Assembly (NCBI GenBank): GCA_041556555.1
Contig: JBFFIE010000026.1
Location: 1 to 27,169, forward strand
From: SZUA-592 sp041556555
GTDB taxonomy: Bacteria > Pseudomonadota > Gammaproteobacteria > Eutrophobiales > Eutrophobiaceae
DNA length: 27,169 bases
Reading direction: 5' to 3'
Shown: positions 16,705 to 23,668 of the stretch, in pieces
Numbering within the stretch: the first letter of the stretch is position 1
How the letters are laid out: each line of letters starts with the position of its first letter
Notes under the pieces: model-generated
Databases searched by the model: none
What the model was told of the DNA's origin: nothing
The model's input: only the letters and a program-made list of their open reading frames with translations
Translations under genes and position numbers: made by a program

Positions 16705-17019
16705 ATGACGATGATAGACAATCTGGAGTCCATGCTGGACAAGGGGAAGGACAATGTTCTGTTGCGTTTCAGTCTGGGCAAAGCGTATCTTGATCAAAAA
16801 GACTACTCAGAAGCCATATTACATCTAAAGAAAGCACTGGAATTTGACACCGATTATTCCGCTGCCTGGAAGTTACTTGGCAAGGCCCAGATGGAGAATC
16901 AGCAACAGGATGAGGCCCGCAAGACACTGCAACATGGTGTCAATGTCGCCCGTGAGAAAGGCGATATTCAGGCCATGCGTGAAATGCAGGTGGCCCTCAG
17001 ACGACTGGATAATAAATAA
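16705..17019 (+). CDS. Small tetratricopeptide repeat protein
   Basis: The product has 104 residues and consists of about two TPR units: RFSLGKAYLDQKDYSEAILHL (residues 20-42, with the typical G8-A20 pattern) and AAWKLLGKAQMENQQQDEAR (about 52-72). A charged helix ends at RRLDNK. There is no signal peptide or membrane segment, so it should be a cytoplasmic protein-protein adaptor; the partner is unknown. Two closely spaced starts exist (ATG 16705 and ATG 16711). It begins four bases after the methyltransferase gene and ends 16 bp before the convergent dihydroorotate dehydrogenase gene, with no visible terminator between them. Confidence 0.85.
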   Translation: MTMIDNLESMLDKGKDNVLLRFSLGKAYLDQKDYSEAILHLKKALEFDTDYSAAWKLLGKAQMENQQQDEARKTLQHGVNVAREKGDIQAMREMQVALRRLDNK

Positions 17020-17035
17020 CTCCACTCAATAAATA

Positions 17036-18007
17036 CTAATTGCCACAGGCTGGCTGGTTTCCATCACCGTGTAATTGCAGAGTACCAACCAATTCCGACA
17101 CATTTTTCATATTTTGCAGCCTGAGGTATTCGGCAATCTCCTCATTGATTTTCGGGCACATTAATGGCTCATAAAATAATGCCGTACCAATGCCAACTGC
17201 TTTGGCACCAGCGATAATAAACTCCAGGGCATCATTCCCTGTAGTTATTCCGCCCTGGCCAATAATCGGGATATCGTGCTGTTTGCTGACCTGATATACC
17301 TGGTGTACCTTAAGCAGTGCTATCGGCTTGATTGCGGGCCCTGACAGACCTCCCTGGTTATTAGCGATGACCGGTTGCCTGCTCTCGATATCAATGGACA
17401 TTCCCATCAGGGTATTAATAACAGCGAGACCATCCGTACCTGCCTCAATACAGCGTCGCGCATTTTCCGCAATATCCGTCTGGTTGGGAGAGAGCTTGGT
17501 AATGAGTGGCTTATCAGTCATCTTGCGACAGGCTTCAACAACGCGAGCTGACATGTCCGGATCATTACCAAAGGCAACACCGCCCTCCTTAACATTCGGG
17601 CAGGAAATATTGATCTCCATGGCATCGATAGGCGAATCATCAAAAATCCGGGTCACTTTGGCATATTCTTCGACGGTAGACCCTGAGAGATTGGCAATAA
17701 AACGTGTTTCCGAGAAATCAAGGCCGGGCAAATATTCATTGACGACTTTTTCGGCACCGGGATTTTGCAAACCTATGGCATTCAGCATACCCATATAGGT
17801 TTCAGCAATCCGGTGGGCCGGGTTACCAAGTCGTGGCTTTTCTGTCGTGCCTTTCAGACAGACAGCACCGACATCGGTATTGGAAAAGCCCTTGACTCGT
17901 GTGTATTCTTCTCCGAAACCGACACATCCGGAAAGCAGTACCAATGGCGAGTTGAAGGACATGCCACAGAATTCAAGTTTTAATAACTTACTGTCTTGCT
18001 TGTTCAT
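17036..18007 (-). CDS. Dihydroorotate dehydrogenase, class 1B catalytic subunit (PyrDB-like)
   Basis: The enzyme oxidises dihydroorotate to orotate in pyrimidine synthesis, using FMN. The 323-residue TIM barrel has the class 1 motifs: GNPAHRIAETYMGMLNAIG (61-79), NISCPNVKEGG (133-143) with the catalytic base C136, and the FMN phosphate site IIGQGGI plus VGIGTALF. Class 1 uses Cys where the membrane-bound class 2 PyrD of most gammaproteobacteria uses Ser. Class 1B enzymes normally pair with the iron-sulfur/FAD subunit PyrK, which is not in this window. No alternative start fits, so ATG 18007 stands, only 18 bp from the divergent trmL ATG. A perfect TATAAT lies in that gap. Confidence 0.9.
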   Translation of the reverse strand: MNKQDSKLLKLEFCGMSFNSPLVLLSGCVGFGEEYTRVKGFSNTDVGAVCLKGTTEKPRLGNPAHRIAETYMGMLNAIGLQNPGAEKVVNEYLPGLDFSETRFIANLSGSTVEEYAKVTRIFDDSPIDAMEINISCPNVKEGGVAFGNDPDMSARVVEACRKMTDKPLITKLSPNQTDIAENARRCIEAGTDGLAVINTLMGMSIDIESRQPVIANNQGGLSGPAIKPIALLKVHQVYQVSKQHDIPIIGQGGITTGNDALEFIIAGAKAVGIGTALFYEPLMCPKINEEIAEYLRLQNMKNVSELVGTLQLHGDGNQPACGN

Positions 18008-18014
18008 TAACCGG

Positions 18015-18020
18015 ATTATA
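18015..18020 (-). promoter_or_regulatory. Candidate -10 box TATAAT in the pyrD/trmL gap
   Basis: A perfect TATAAT on the minus strand lies within the 18-bp gap between the two start codons. Transcription would begin almost at the pyrD ATG, giving a leaderless or near-leaderless mRNA. No good -35 box is seen 16-18 bp upstream (inside trmL), so the assignment is tentative. Confidence 0.35.
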
Positions 18021-18025
18021 CCTGT

Positions 18026-18484
18026 ATGTTCAACATCGTACTCTACCAGCCGGAAATTCCGCCGAATACCGGGAATATTATACGTCTTTGTACCAATACC
18101 GGAGCCAGGCTACACCTGATCAAGCCACTCGGTTTTGTGCTGGACGATAAAAAACTCAAACGTGCCGGCCTGGATTATATCGAGTGGAATAATCTTGAGA
18201 TCTGGCCTGATTTGGCAAGCTATTTTTCCGGTGCAGCATTCAACACACTTTATGCCATATCAACAAAAGGCCAGCGGCGGTATGCCGATTGTCAATTCAA
18301 GAAGGATGACAGTTTCCTGTTTGGACCTGAAACCCGCGGTTTGCCTGCGGATGTTCTTGGTGGCTTTTCCAACCAACACATACTTAGGATACCTATGCAG
18401 GACAGCAGCCGCAGCATGAATTTATCCAATGCAGCAGCCGTGATCGTTTATGAGGCATGGCGCCAAATCAACTTTGAGACCTGA
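18026..18484 (+). CDS. trmL: tRNA (cytidine/uridine-2'-O-)-methyltransferase TrmL
   Basis: TrmL methylates the ribose at wobble position 34 of leucine tRNAs with S-adenosylmethionine. The 152-residue protein is a minimal SPOUT (trefoil-knot) enzyme, the same size as E. coli TrmL (157). Signature segments are VLYQPEIPPNTGNIIRLC at the N-terminus, FLFGPETRGLP (about 91-101) and IPMQDSSRSMNLSNAAAV near the C-terminus, which form the knot. The N-terminus MFNIVLYQPE fits the family exactly, so the start is secure. Its upstream region is only 18 bp before the divergent pyrD start; the promoter must overlap pyrD. The gene converges on gpsA, 31 bp away, without a clear terminator. Confidence 0.95.
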   Translation: MFNIVLYQPEIPPNTGNIIRLCTNTGARLHLIKPLGFVLDDKKLKRAGLDYIEWNNLEIWPDLASYFSGAAFNTLYAISTKGQRRYADCQFKKDDSFLFGPETRGLPADVLGGFSNQHILRIPMQDSSRSMNLSNAAAVIVYEAWRQINFET

Positions 18485-18515
18485 TCCCGGGAATATAACT
18501 TACTCTAGGACAAGA

Positions 18516-19517
18516 TTAATCAAGTTCCTGTTTTTGTTCTCTTGAGAGCAAGGACTGCACAGCATCATTTGGCGACAGCCCCTGGTACAGGACATTATAT
18601 ACCTGCTCTGAGATAGGCATCTGAATCGAGTGTTCTTCGGATAATCTCACGAGTTCCTTCACCGTGCGCAGCCCTTCTACAGTTTGTCGGATTTCGTCCA
18701 GTGCCTCCTCCATGGTTTTACCTCCGGCAAGCAATAACCCAAACCTGCGGTTGCGGGATTGATCGTCTGTACAGGTCAACACCAAATCACCCAACCCCGC
18801 AAGTCCCATAAAGGTTTCTTGCCTCCCACCTAGCGCGACACCCAGGCGCATAATCTCTGCAAGCCCACGGGTAATCAGTGCCGCGCGCGTATTGGCACCG
18901 AATCCAAGGCCATCGGCAATACCTGCGGCGATGGCCATTACGTTCTTGACAGCACCACCCACCTGCACACCAATAATGTCATCCTGGGTATAGACCCTGA
19001 AGAGATCACTGTGAAAATAGTCGGAGAACAGTTGAGCAACTTTGTGATTGCTGGATGCGATGGCCACTGCTGTTGGCAGACCCCTTGCAACTTCAATAGC
19101 AAACGACGGACCTGACAACACCGCCACATTGGCGCTGTCACCCATGCATTTATCCACTACCTTGTGATTTAACAGATGTTTGCCAGGCGCAAGTCCCTTA
19201 CAGGTAAGGCAAATATTATATACTTGCTGTTTTTTTCTGAGCTCTGTAAGGACCGCTTCAAGTGCGGAGCAGGGTGTCGAGATGACAATCTCGCTGGTTT
19301 TCTCAAGACAAGTCTGCAGATTTTCGGTCGGTTCCAGGCTTTCAGGAAACGATATACCGGGGATATATTGTTCATTACTGCGAGATGACCTGATTCTTTG
19401 AATGTGTTCCGAATCGATATCCCATAACAGTACCGGTAGATTGTTCCTGGCGAGAACGATGGCAAGTGCGGTGCCCCAGGATCCTGCACCAATTACCAGA
19501 ACGGGCTTGCTGGACAT
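18516..19517 (-). CDS. gpsA: Glycerol-3-phosphate dehydrogenase (NAD(P)+)
   Basis: GpsA reduces dihydroxyacetone phosphate to sn-glycerol-3-phosphate for phospholipid synthesis in the cytoplasm. The 333 residues match the family. The dinucleotide-binding motif VIGAGSWGTALA is at residues 8-19. VLSGPSFAIEVARGLPTAV marks the middle of the N-domain, and GGAVKNVMAIAAGIADGLGFG contains the catalytic lysine (about 192). The start ATG at 19517 has AAGGA four bases upstream. It lies 32 bp downstream of secB in the conserved yibN-(grxC)-secB-gpsA order. Confidence 0.98.
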   Translation of the reverse strand: MSSKPVLVIGAGSWGTALAIVLARNNLPVLLWDIDSEHIQRIRSSRSNEQYIPGISFPESLEPTENLQTCLEKTSEIVISTPCSALEAVLTELRKKQQVYNICLTCKGLAPGKHLLNHKVVDKCMGDSANVAVLSGPSFAIEVARGLPTAVAIASSNHKVAQLFSDYFHSDLFRVYTQDDIIGVQVGGAVKNVMAIAAGIADGLGFGANTRAALITRGLAEIMRLGVALGGRQETFMGLAGLGDLVLTCTDDQSRNRRFGLLLAGGKTMEEALDEIRQTVEGLRTVKELVRLSEEHSIQMPISEQVYNVLYQGLSPNDAVQSLLSREQKQELD

Positions 19518-19549
19518 TATTCCTTCAGTCCTTGCCCGGTAATTGAATT

Positions 19550-20056
19550 TTAGTGGGTTGTTTTACTGTCATTCTTTACACTGGATTGTTCCTTGACGCG
19601 CTTCTTTTGCTCGGCATAGATTGCTTCAAAATTCACTGGCGCAAGCAACAACTGTGGGAATCCTCCACGTGTCACAAGATCACAGATCAGTTCTCGGGCA
19701 AACGGAAATAACATATTCGGACAAGTCGTCGCCGTGATTTGCTCGATAATTTCTGGCGGGAATTCCTGAATCATGAAAATGCCGGCAATCTTTACCTCAA
19801 CCAGGTAAGCGGTCTTGTCTGAAATTTTAGCAGTGATTGTAATCCCCAGACTGACTTCACTCAGGTCACCCTTGATTATCCTGGTTTCATTAGAGAGGTT
19901 CATGTCGATTTTCGGGTTCCATTTCTCCAGGAAAATATCCGGGGCATTCGGTGTCTCGAAGGAGATATCCTTGACGTAAACCTTTTGCAAAACAAATTTG
20001 CCGGTTGGTTTATCAATATTGGCAGAGCCAGCTTGGGTATTATCCTTTTCTGTCAT
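19550..20056 (-). CDS. secB: Protein-export chaperone SecB
   Basis: SecB is a cytoplasmic tetrameric chaperone that holds secretory precursors unfolded and passes them to SecA. The 168-residue acidic protein has the family core: FVLQKVYVKDISFETPNAP (21-39), an exposed strand region with EVKIAGIF, and CPNMLFPFARELICDLVTRGGFPQLLLAPVNF near residues 112-143. The C-terminal tail is polar and basic rather than the short Zn-binding tail of SecA. ATG 20056 is 27 bp after the rhodanese gene. In E. coli a glutaredoxin gene (grxC) lies between these two; it is absent here. Confidence 0.97.
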   Translation of the reverse strand: MTEKDNTQAGSANIDKPTGKFVLQKVYVKDISFETPNAPDIFLEKWNPKIDMNLSNETRIIKGDLSEVSLGITITAKISDKTAYLVEVKIAGIFMIQEFPPEIIEQITATTCPNMLFPFARELICDLVTRGGFPQLLLAPVNFEAIYAEQKKRVKEQSSVKNDSKTTH

Positions 20057-20083
20057 GGCTGGTTTCAGTTATCCGGGATGTTA

Positions 20084-20506
20084 TCAACTGGTAACGGGCA
20101 AATTGGACTGTCGCCAGGAGGCCAGTCCGCCCTTGAGGTAATAGAGTTTTTCCAGTCCTTCCTGCCGCATGGTCCGGGCTACCTTCGGGGAGACCGTGCC
20201 ATTACTGCAGTAAAGAATCACAGGCTGGTTAGCGTATTTAGTCCAGGCGCCTTTTTTTGCAGCAATCTCGTTTTCAGGTATGTTTACCGAATTAATGATA
20301 TGCCCGGCTTTGAAATCTTCATTCTTGCGAATATCCAATACCACGCCCTGTTCATGGTTCATAATCCGGGTCATCTCCGCTGGGCTCAGTGGCTGGATAC
20401 CCGTAGCAACATTTCCAAAGATATTCCACAGAAGCAAGGCAGACAAGCCGAGGAACAGGGAAAATAGAAACAGGTGATTAGCGATAAATTCAGGGATTTT
20501 TTCCAT
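20084..20506 (-). CDS. Membrane-anchored rhodanese-like protein (YibN type)
   Basis: The 140-residue protein has one N-terminal membrane helix (about 11-31), then a single rhodanese domain (about 38-137) expected on the cytoplasmic side. The active-site loop is YCSNGTVS with the sulfur-carrying C100, and upstream LDIRKNEDFKAGHI is the usual rhodanese signature. Rhodanese domains carry persulfide sulfur; the physiological partner of YibN-type proteins is not settled. Position immediately before secB and gpsA matches E. coli yibN. The start ATG 20506 has no evident Shine-Dalgarno sequence, but a good promoter lies about 40 bp upstream. Confidence 0.93.
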   Translation of the reverse strand: MEKIPEFIANHLFLFSLFLGLSALLLWNIFGNVATGIQPLSPAEMTRIMNHEQGVVLDIRKNEDFKAGHIINSVNIPENEIAAKKGAWTKYANQPVILYCSNGTVSPKVARTMRQEGLEKLYYLKGGLASWRQSNLPVTS

Positions 20507-20547
20507 TGGTATAGTCTGGTTATTATGCAGGTAATAAGCTGCCGAGA

Positions 20548-20576
20548 ATCATACGTGATTAATTGCCAGATTTGAA
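20548..20576 (-). promoter_or_regulatory. Promoter for the rhodanese-secB-gpsA operon
   Basis: On the minus strand, -35 TTCAAA (20571-20576, four of six) is followed by a 17-bp spacer and -10 TATGAT (20548-20553, five of six). Transcription would start near 20541, leaving a leader of about 35 bases before the rhodanese ATG. Confidence 0.55.
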
Positions 20577-20617
20577 ACACGGGAGACACTGTCGCTTACC
20601 TTTCAGGGTATATTTCA

Positions 20618-20626
20618 TGCTAGACT
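20618..20626 (+). promoter_or_regulatory. Candidate extended -10 promoter for gpmI
   Basis: TGC followed by TAGACT gives an extended -10 motif (TGn plus a four-of-six hexamer), and the bases after it are GC-rich (ATGCGCGCC). No -35 box is evident. Use of this site would give a gpmI leader of about 140 bases. The rest of the 267-bp divergent region shows a T8 run and AT-rich sequence but no other clear element. Confidence 0.35.
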
Positions 20627-20773
20627 ATGCGCGCCTTCGCAGGCAGAGGTTCCGGCAAGATGGTTCCCAATTCTATGAGTCACTGAATATGGAAATATGA
20701 GCAGGTGAATTCCGGTATTTCTCTTAACTTTTTTTTGATATCAATACCTTATACCTAACTCTTAAGTCTGCCG

Positions 20774-22363
20774 ATGCGACTCCAGCACCGACCCATGATC
20801 CTTATTATCCTCGATGGCTGGGGATATTCAGAAAATACGGTTTACAACGCGATCCACAGTGCCAATAAACCCAATTGGGACCGGCTGTGGCTGGAAGAAC
20901 CTCATACCCTGATCGATGCGTCCGGTACTTCGGTCGGTTTGCCCGGCCGACAAATGGGAAATTCAGAGGTTGGCCATATGAATATCGGTTCCGGGCGTAT
21001 TGTTGATCAGGAGTTTTCCAGAATCACCCGGGCCCTGGAAGACGGTTCCTTTTACAGAAATGAAATCCTGACAAAATCCTTTAAGGAAGCGGCACAAAAA
21101 GGCAAGGCTGTACATATCCTGGGCCTGTTATCCAAGGGTGGTGTACACAGTCACCAGGATCATATCTTTGCCTTGATGAAGCTTGCTGCCAAATGTAACG
21201 TGGAACATATCTACCTGCATGCTTTCCTCGATGGCAGGGACACTCCACCCAGAAGCGCCGCCGAGTTTCTGCATGAAACCCATCTGAAAATGCGTGAACT
21301 TGGTAAAGGTAAATTTGCAAGCATAATCGGGCGCTATTATGCCATGGATCGAAACAAGCATTGGGACAGGACCCAGATAGCCTACGATCTCATCAGTCAG
21401 GGTAAGTCAGATTATCGATCAGATGATGTTTTTATTGCCGTTGATATGGCCTATGCCCGCGGAGAAACCGATGAATTTGTGAAACCAACCGCCATCACCC
21501 GTACCGGTGAACAACCGGTCAAGGTTGAAGACGGTGACGTTATCGTGTTTGCCAATTATCGTGCTGACCGGGCCAGACAATTGGCCCGCGCATTTACCAA
21601 ACCTGATTTTAGAAGTTTTCCCAGAGAGCGTTTTCCGAGTCTGGGAGCCTTCATCAGTCTGACTGAATACAAGGCGAATTATGAGTTCCCGGTAGCCTTT
21701 CCACCTGCACGCCTAAAAAACGTGTTCGGAGAGTACATTGCAAAACTTGGTCTAAAGCAATTACGTGTCGCTGAAACTGAAAAATATGCTCACGTAACAT
21801 TCTTTTTCAACGGTGGTGAGGAGCGTGTTTTTGCTGGAGAAGACCGGATACTTGTGCCCTCTCCCCACGTGGCAACTTATGATCAGAAACCGGAAATGAG
21901 TGCTTTCGAAATTACAGATAAACTGGTCGAGGCGATCGAAAGTAAAAAATACGATGCAATTATTTGTAATTATGCGAATGCTGATATGGTTGGTCATACC
22001 GGTGACTTTCAGGCCGCAATCAAGGCAATTCAGGCAATTGATAAATGTCTGGGCAGGGTAGTTGAGACGACAAAGCGTGTGGGCGGTGAAATCATTATTA
22101 CTGCAGACCATGGTAATGCAGAGCAAATGAAAGCTTACCAGACTGAAAAGATCAAATCACAAGCCCATACTGCCCATACAAATAACCTGGTACCAATGAT
22201 CTACATCGGTAGACCAGCCGAATTCACACACAATGAAGGCATCCTCTCAGATGTTGCCCCGACGATGTGTTATTTAATGGGACTGGATGTTCCCGATGAA
22301 ATGACCGGTTCATCATTGATAAAACTGCATGAATCTTCAGAACAGGCCATTGCCTCCAAGTAA
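20774..22363 (+). CDS. gpmI: 2,3-bisphosphoglycerate-independent phosphoglycerate mutase
   Basis: GpmI interconverts 3- and 2-phosphoglycerate in glycolysis and gluconeogenesis, using two Mn2+ ions and a phosphoserine intermediate. The 529-residue protein belongs to the alkaline phosphatase superfamily. Key parts are ILDGWGY (metal ligand D14), RQMGNSEVGHMNIG with the nucleophile S64, HAFLDGRDTPP, the RADRAR segment, and ANADMVGHTG plus ITADHGNAE carrying the second set of ligands. It is slightly longer than E. coli GpmI (514). The start at ATG 20774 lacks a clear ribosome binding site; ATG 20795 is possible but would trim a conserved segment. Its 3' end overlaps the envC frame, repeating the gpmI-envC pairing of E. 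coli. Confidence 0.97.
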   Translation: MRLQHRPMILIILDGWGYSENTVYNAIHSANKPNWDRLWLEEPHTLIDASGTSVGLPGRQMGNSEVGHMNIGSGRIVDQEFSRITRALEDGSFYRNEILTKSFKEAAQKGKAVHILGLLSKGGVHSHQDHIFALMKLAAKCNVEHIYLHAFLDGRDTPPRSAAEFLHETHLKMRELGKGKFASIIGRYYAMDRNKHWDRTQIAYDLISQGKSDYRSDDVFIAVDMAYARGETDEFVKPTAITRTGEQPVKVEDGDVIVFANYRADRARQLARAFTKPDFRSFPRERFPSLGAFISLTEYKANYEFPVAFPPARLKNVFGEYIAKLGLKQLRVAETEKYAHVTFFFNGGEERVFAGEDRILVPSPHVATYDQKPEMSAFEITDKLVEAIESKKYDAIICNYANADMVGHTGDFQAAIKAIQAIDKCLGRVVETTKRVGGEIIITADHGNAEQMKAYQTEKIKSQAHTAHTNNLVPMIYIGRPAEFTHNEGILSDVAPTMCYLMGLDVPDEMTGSSLIKLHESSEQAIASK

Positions 22364-23525
22364 TCGAGACATATTATTGCGGAACTATTTCCGGCAATGC
22401 TTATTTCCCTTCCTGTTATTATCCTTTTCTGCTAATTCGGAAGAGACTGAATCGCTCGAAATCAACACAGCAGAACTGGAAGCTGTCAGGGAGCGTATTC
22501 AGGACATCAGCTCCGATATTACTTCTGCGAAAACCCAGTATGAAAAGCTTCAGGATGAACTGAGGCGTGCCGAAGTTTCAATCGGTGAAGAATCTCTGAA
22601 GCTCAAAAAAATTGATGAAAAAATCAAAAAGCGTAAAACTCATCTTAATCATCTTAATAAGGAAATTTCAATACATAAGAATACCCTGAAAAAAGAACGC
22701 ACTATGCTTGCCGACCAGGTTCGTTCTGCCTACATGGCTGGACGGAGTAACTACCTGAAACTGTTATTGAACCAGGAGGATCCGGACACTGTAGGCAGGG
22801 TGCTGGCGTACTATGATTACTACAACCGCGCACGTATTGAATCCATTAATCAAGTTAAAGATAAGGTCGATCTGATCAATTCACTGAAAAGCCGCATTGA
22901 GTCTGAAACCGATGAACTTGAGAAATTGAAATCCAGTCAACTCGCCAAAAACCGTGATCTAAATACATTTCGGGAATCGCGTAAACTGGTCCTGAAACAA
23001 CTTGAATCCGATATTCATCGAAAAGATCTGGAGCTGCAGAAACTCCTTGAAGAAGAACAAAAGCTTTTCGCCTTGATCAACCAGCTCGAGAAGGAAAAAG
23101 ATAAGATTATTTACAGGGAGGAAATTCCGCCATTTAATACGCTCAAGGGCAAACTGGACTGGCCGGCATCGGGTAAACTGATGAACCGCTATGGCGCAAG
23201 ACGCAAAGTAGGCAACTTGAAATGGCAGGGCATAAAGATAAGTGCAGAAGCTGGCAATGATGTTCGCGCCGTGCATACCGGCAAGGTTCTTTTCGCAGAC
23301 TGGTTCAGAAACCTGGGACTTTTAATCATCCTCGATCACGGAGAAGGTTATATGAGCCTTTATGGTTACAACCAGAGCCTGCTGAAAAAACCGGGGGATT
23401 GGGTACTGGCCGGGGAAACCATTGCCTATGCCGGTAACAGTGGCGGCCAGAGGGTGCCGGGTGTTTACTTCGAAATCCGTCACAATGGCAAACCCCTGGA
23501 CCCCTCTCTGTGGTGCAAACGCTGA
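22329..23525 (+). CDS. envC: Murein hydrolase activator EnvC (degenerate LytM/M23 protein)
   Basis: EnvC is a periplasmic protein that activates the cell-separation amidases AmiA and AmiB at the septum through FtsEX. The 398-residue frame has a signal sequence (hydrophobic core FPFLLLSFSA), a long coiled coil (about 45-260, heptads rich in E, K and L) and a C-terminal LytM domain (about 275-398). The LytM zinc ligands are gone: GNLKWQGIK replaces the first His region and VYFEIR replaces the HxH motif. EnvC activators typically have this loss, and it separates them from active M23 peptidases. ATG 22329 overlaps gpmI by 35 bases without a ribosome binding site. TTG 22377, after GAGA, would give a cleaner signal peptide. 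Confidence 0.92.
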   Translation: MNLQNRPLPPSNRDILLRNYFRQCLFPFLLLSFSANSEETESLEINTAELEAVRERIQDISSDITSAKTQYEKLQDELRRAEVSIGEESLKLKKIDEKIKKRKTHLNHLNKEISIHKNTLKKERTMLADQVRSAYMAGRSNYLKLLLNQEDPDTVGRVLAYYDYYNRARIESINQVKDKVDLINSLKSRIESETDELEKLKSSQLAKNRDLNTFRESRKLVLKQLESDIHRKDLELQKLLEEEQKLFALINQLEKEKDKIIYREEIPPFNTLKGKLDWPASGKLMNRYGARRKVGNLKWQGIKISAEAGNDVRAVHTGKVLFADWFRNLGLLIILDHGEGYMSLYGYNQSLLKKPGDWVLAGETIAYAGNSGGQRVPGVYFEIRHNGKPLDPSLWCKR

Positions 23526-23544
23526 TATGTCCAGATTCTGTCGC

Positions 23545-23574
23545 TTGTCAGTTACTGCCCGCCCCCTGTATGCT
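23545..23574 (+). promoter_or_regulatory. Candidate promoter for ctpA
   Basis: -35 TTGTCA (23545-23550, five of six), an 18-bp spacer and -10 TATGCT (23569-23574, four of six) lie in the 143-bp gap between envC and the S41 protease gene. A small hairpin (CCGTC/GACGG, 23635-23648) sits just before the ctpA ribosome binding site. The gap suggests that ctpA and its followers can be expressed apart from gpmI-envC. Confidence 0.35.
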
Positions 23575-23668
23575 TTAGCCCACTGAAGAAATCTCCCTGG
23601 ATTCTATCAATTATCCATTAACCAAAATTAAACCCCGTCTATGGACGGTAATTTGCCCGGAGTCAGTC

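Noticed and set aside
17328..17798. 156-residue plus-strand frame inside pyrD
   Set aside because: Antisense to the conserved FMN and catalytic motifs of pyrD; a shadow frame.
22329..23525. EnvC taken as an active M23 peptidase
   Set aside because: The His and HxH zinc ligands are replaced, as in known EnvC activators, so catalysis is unlikely.
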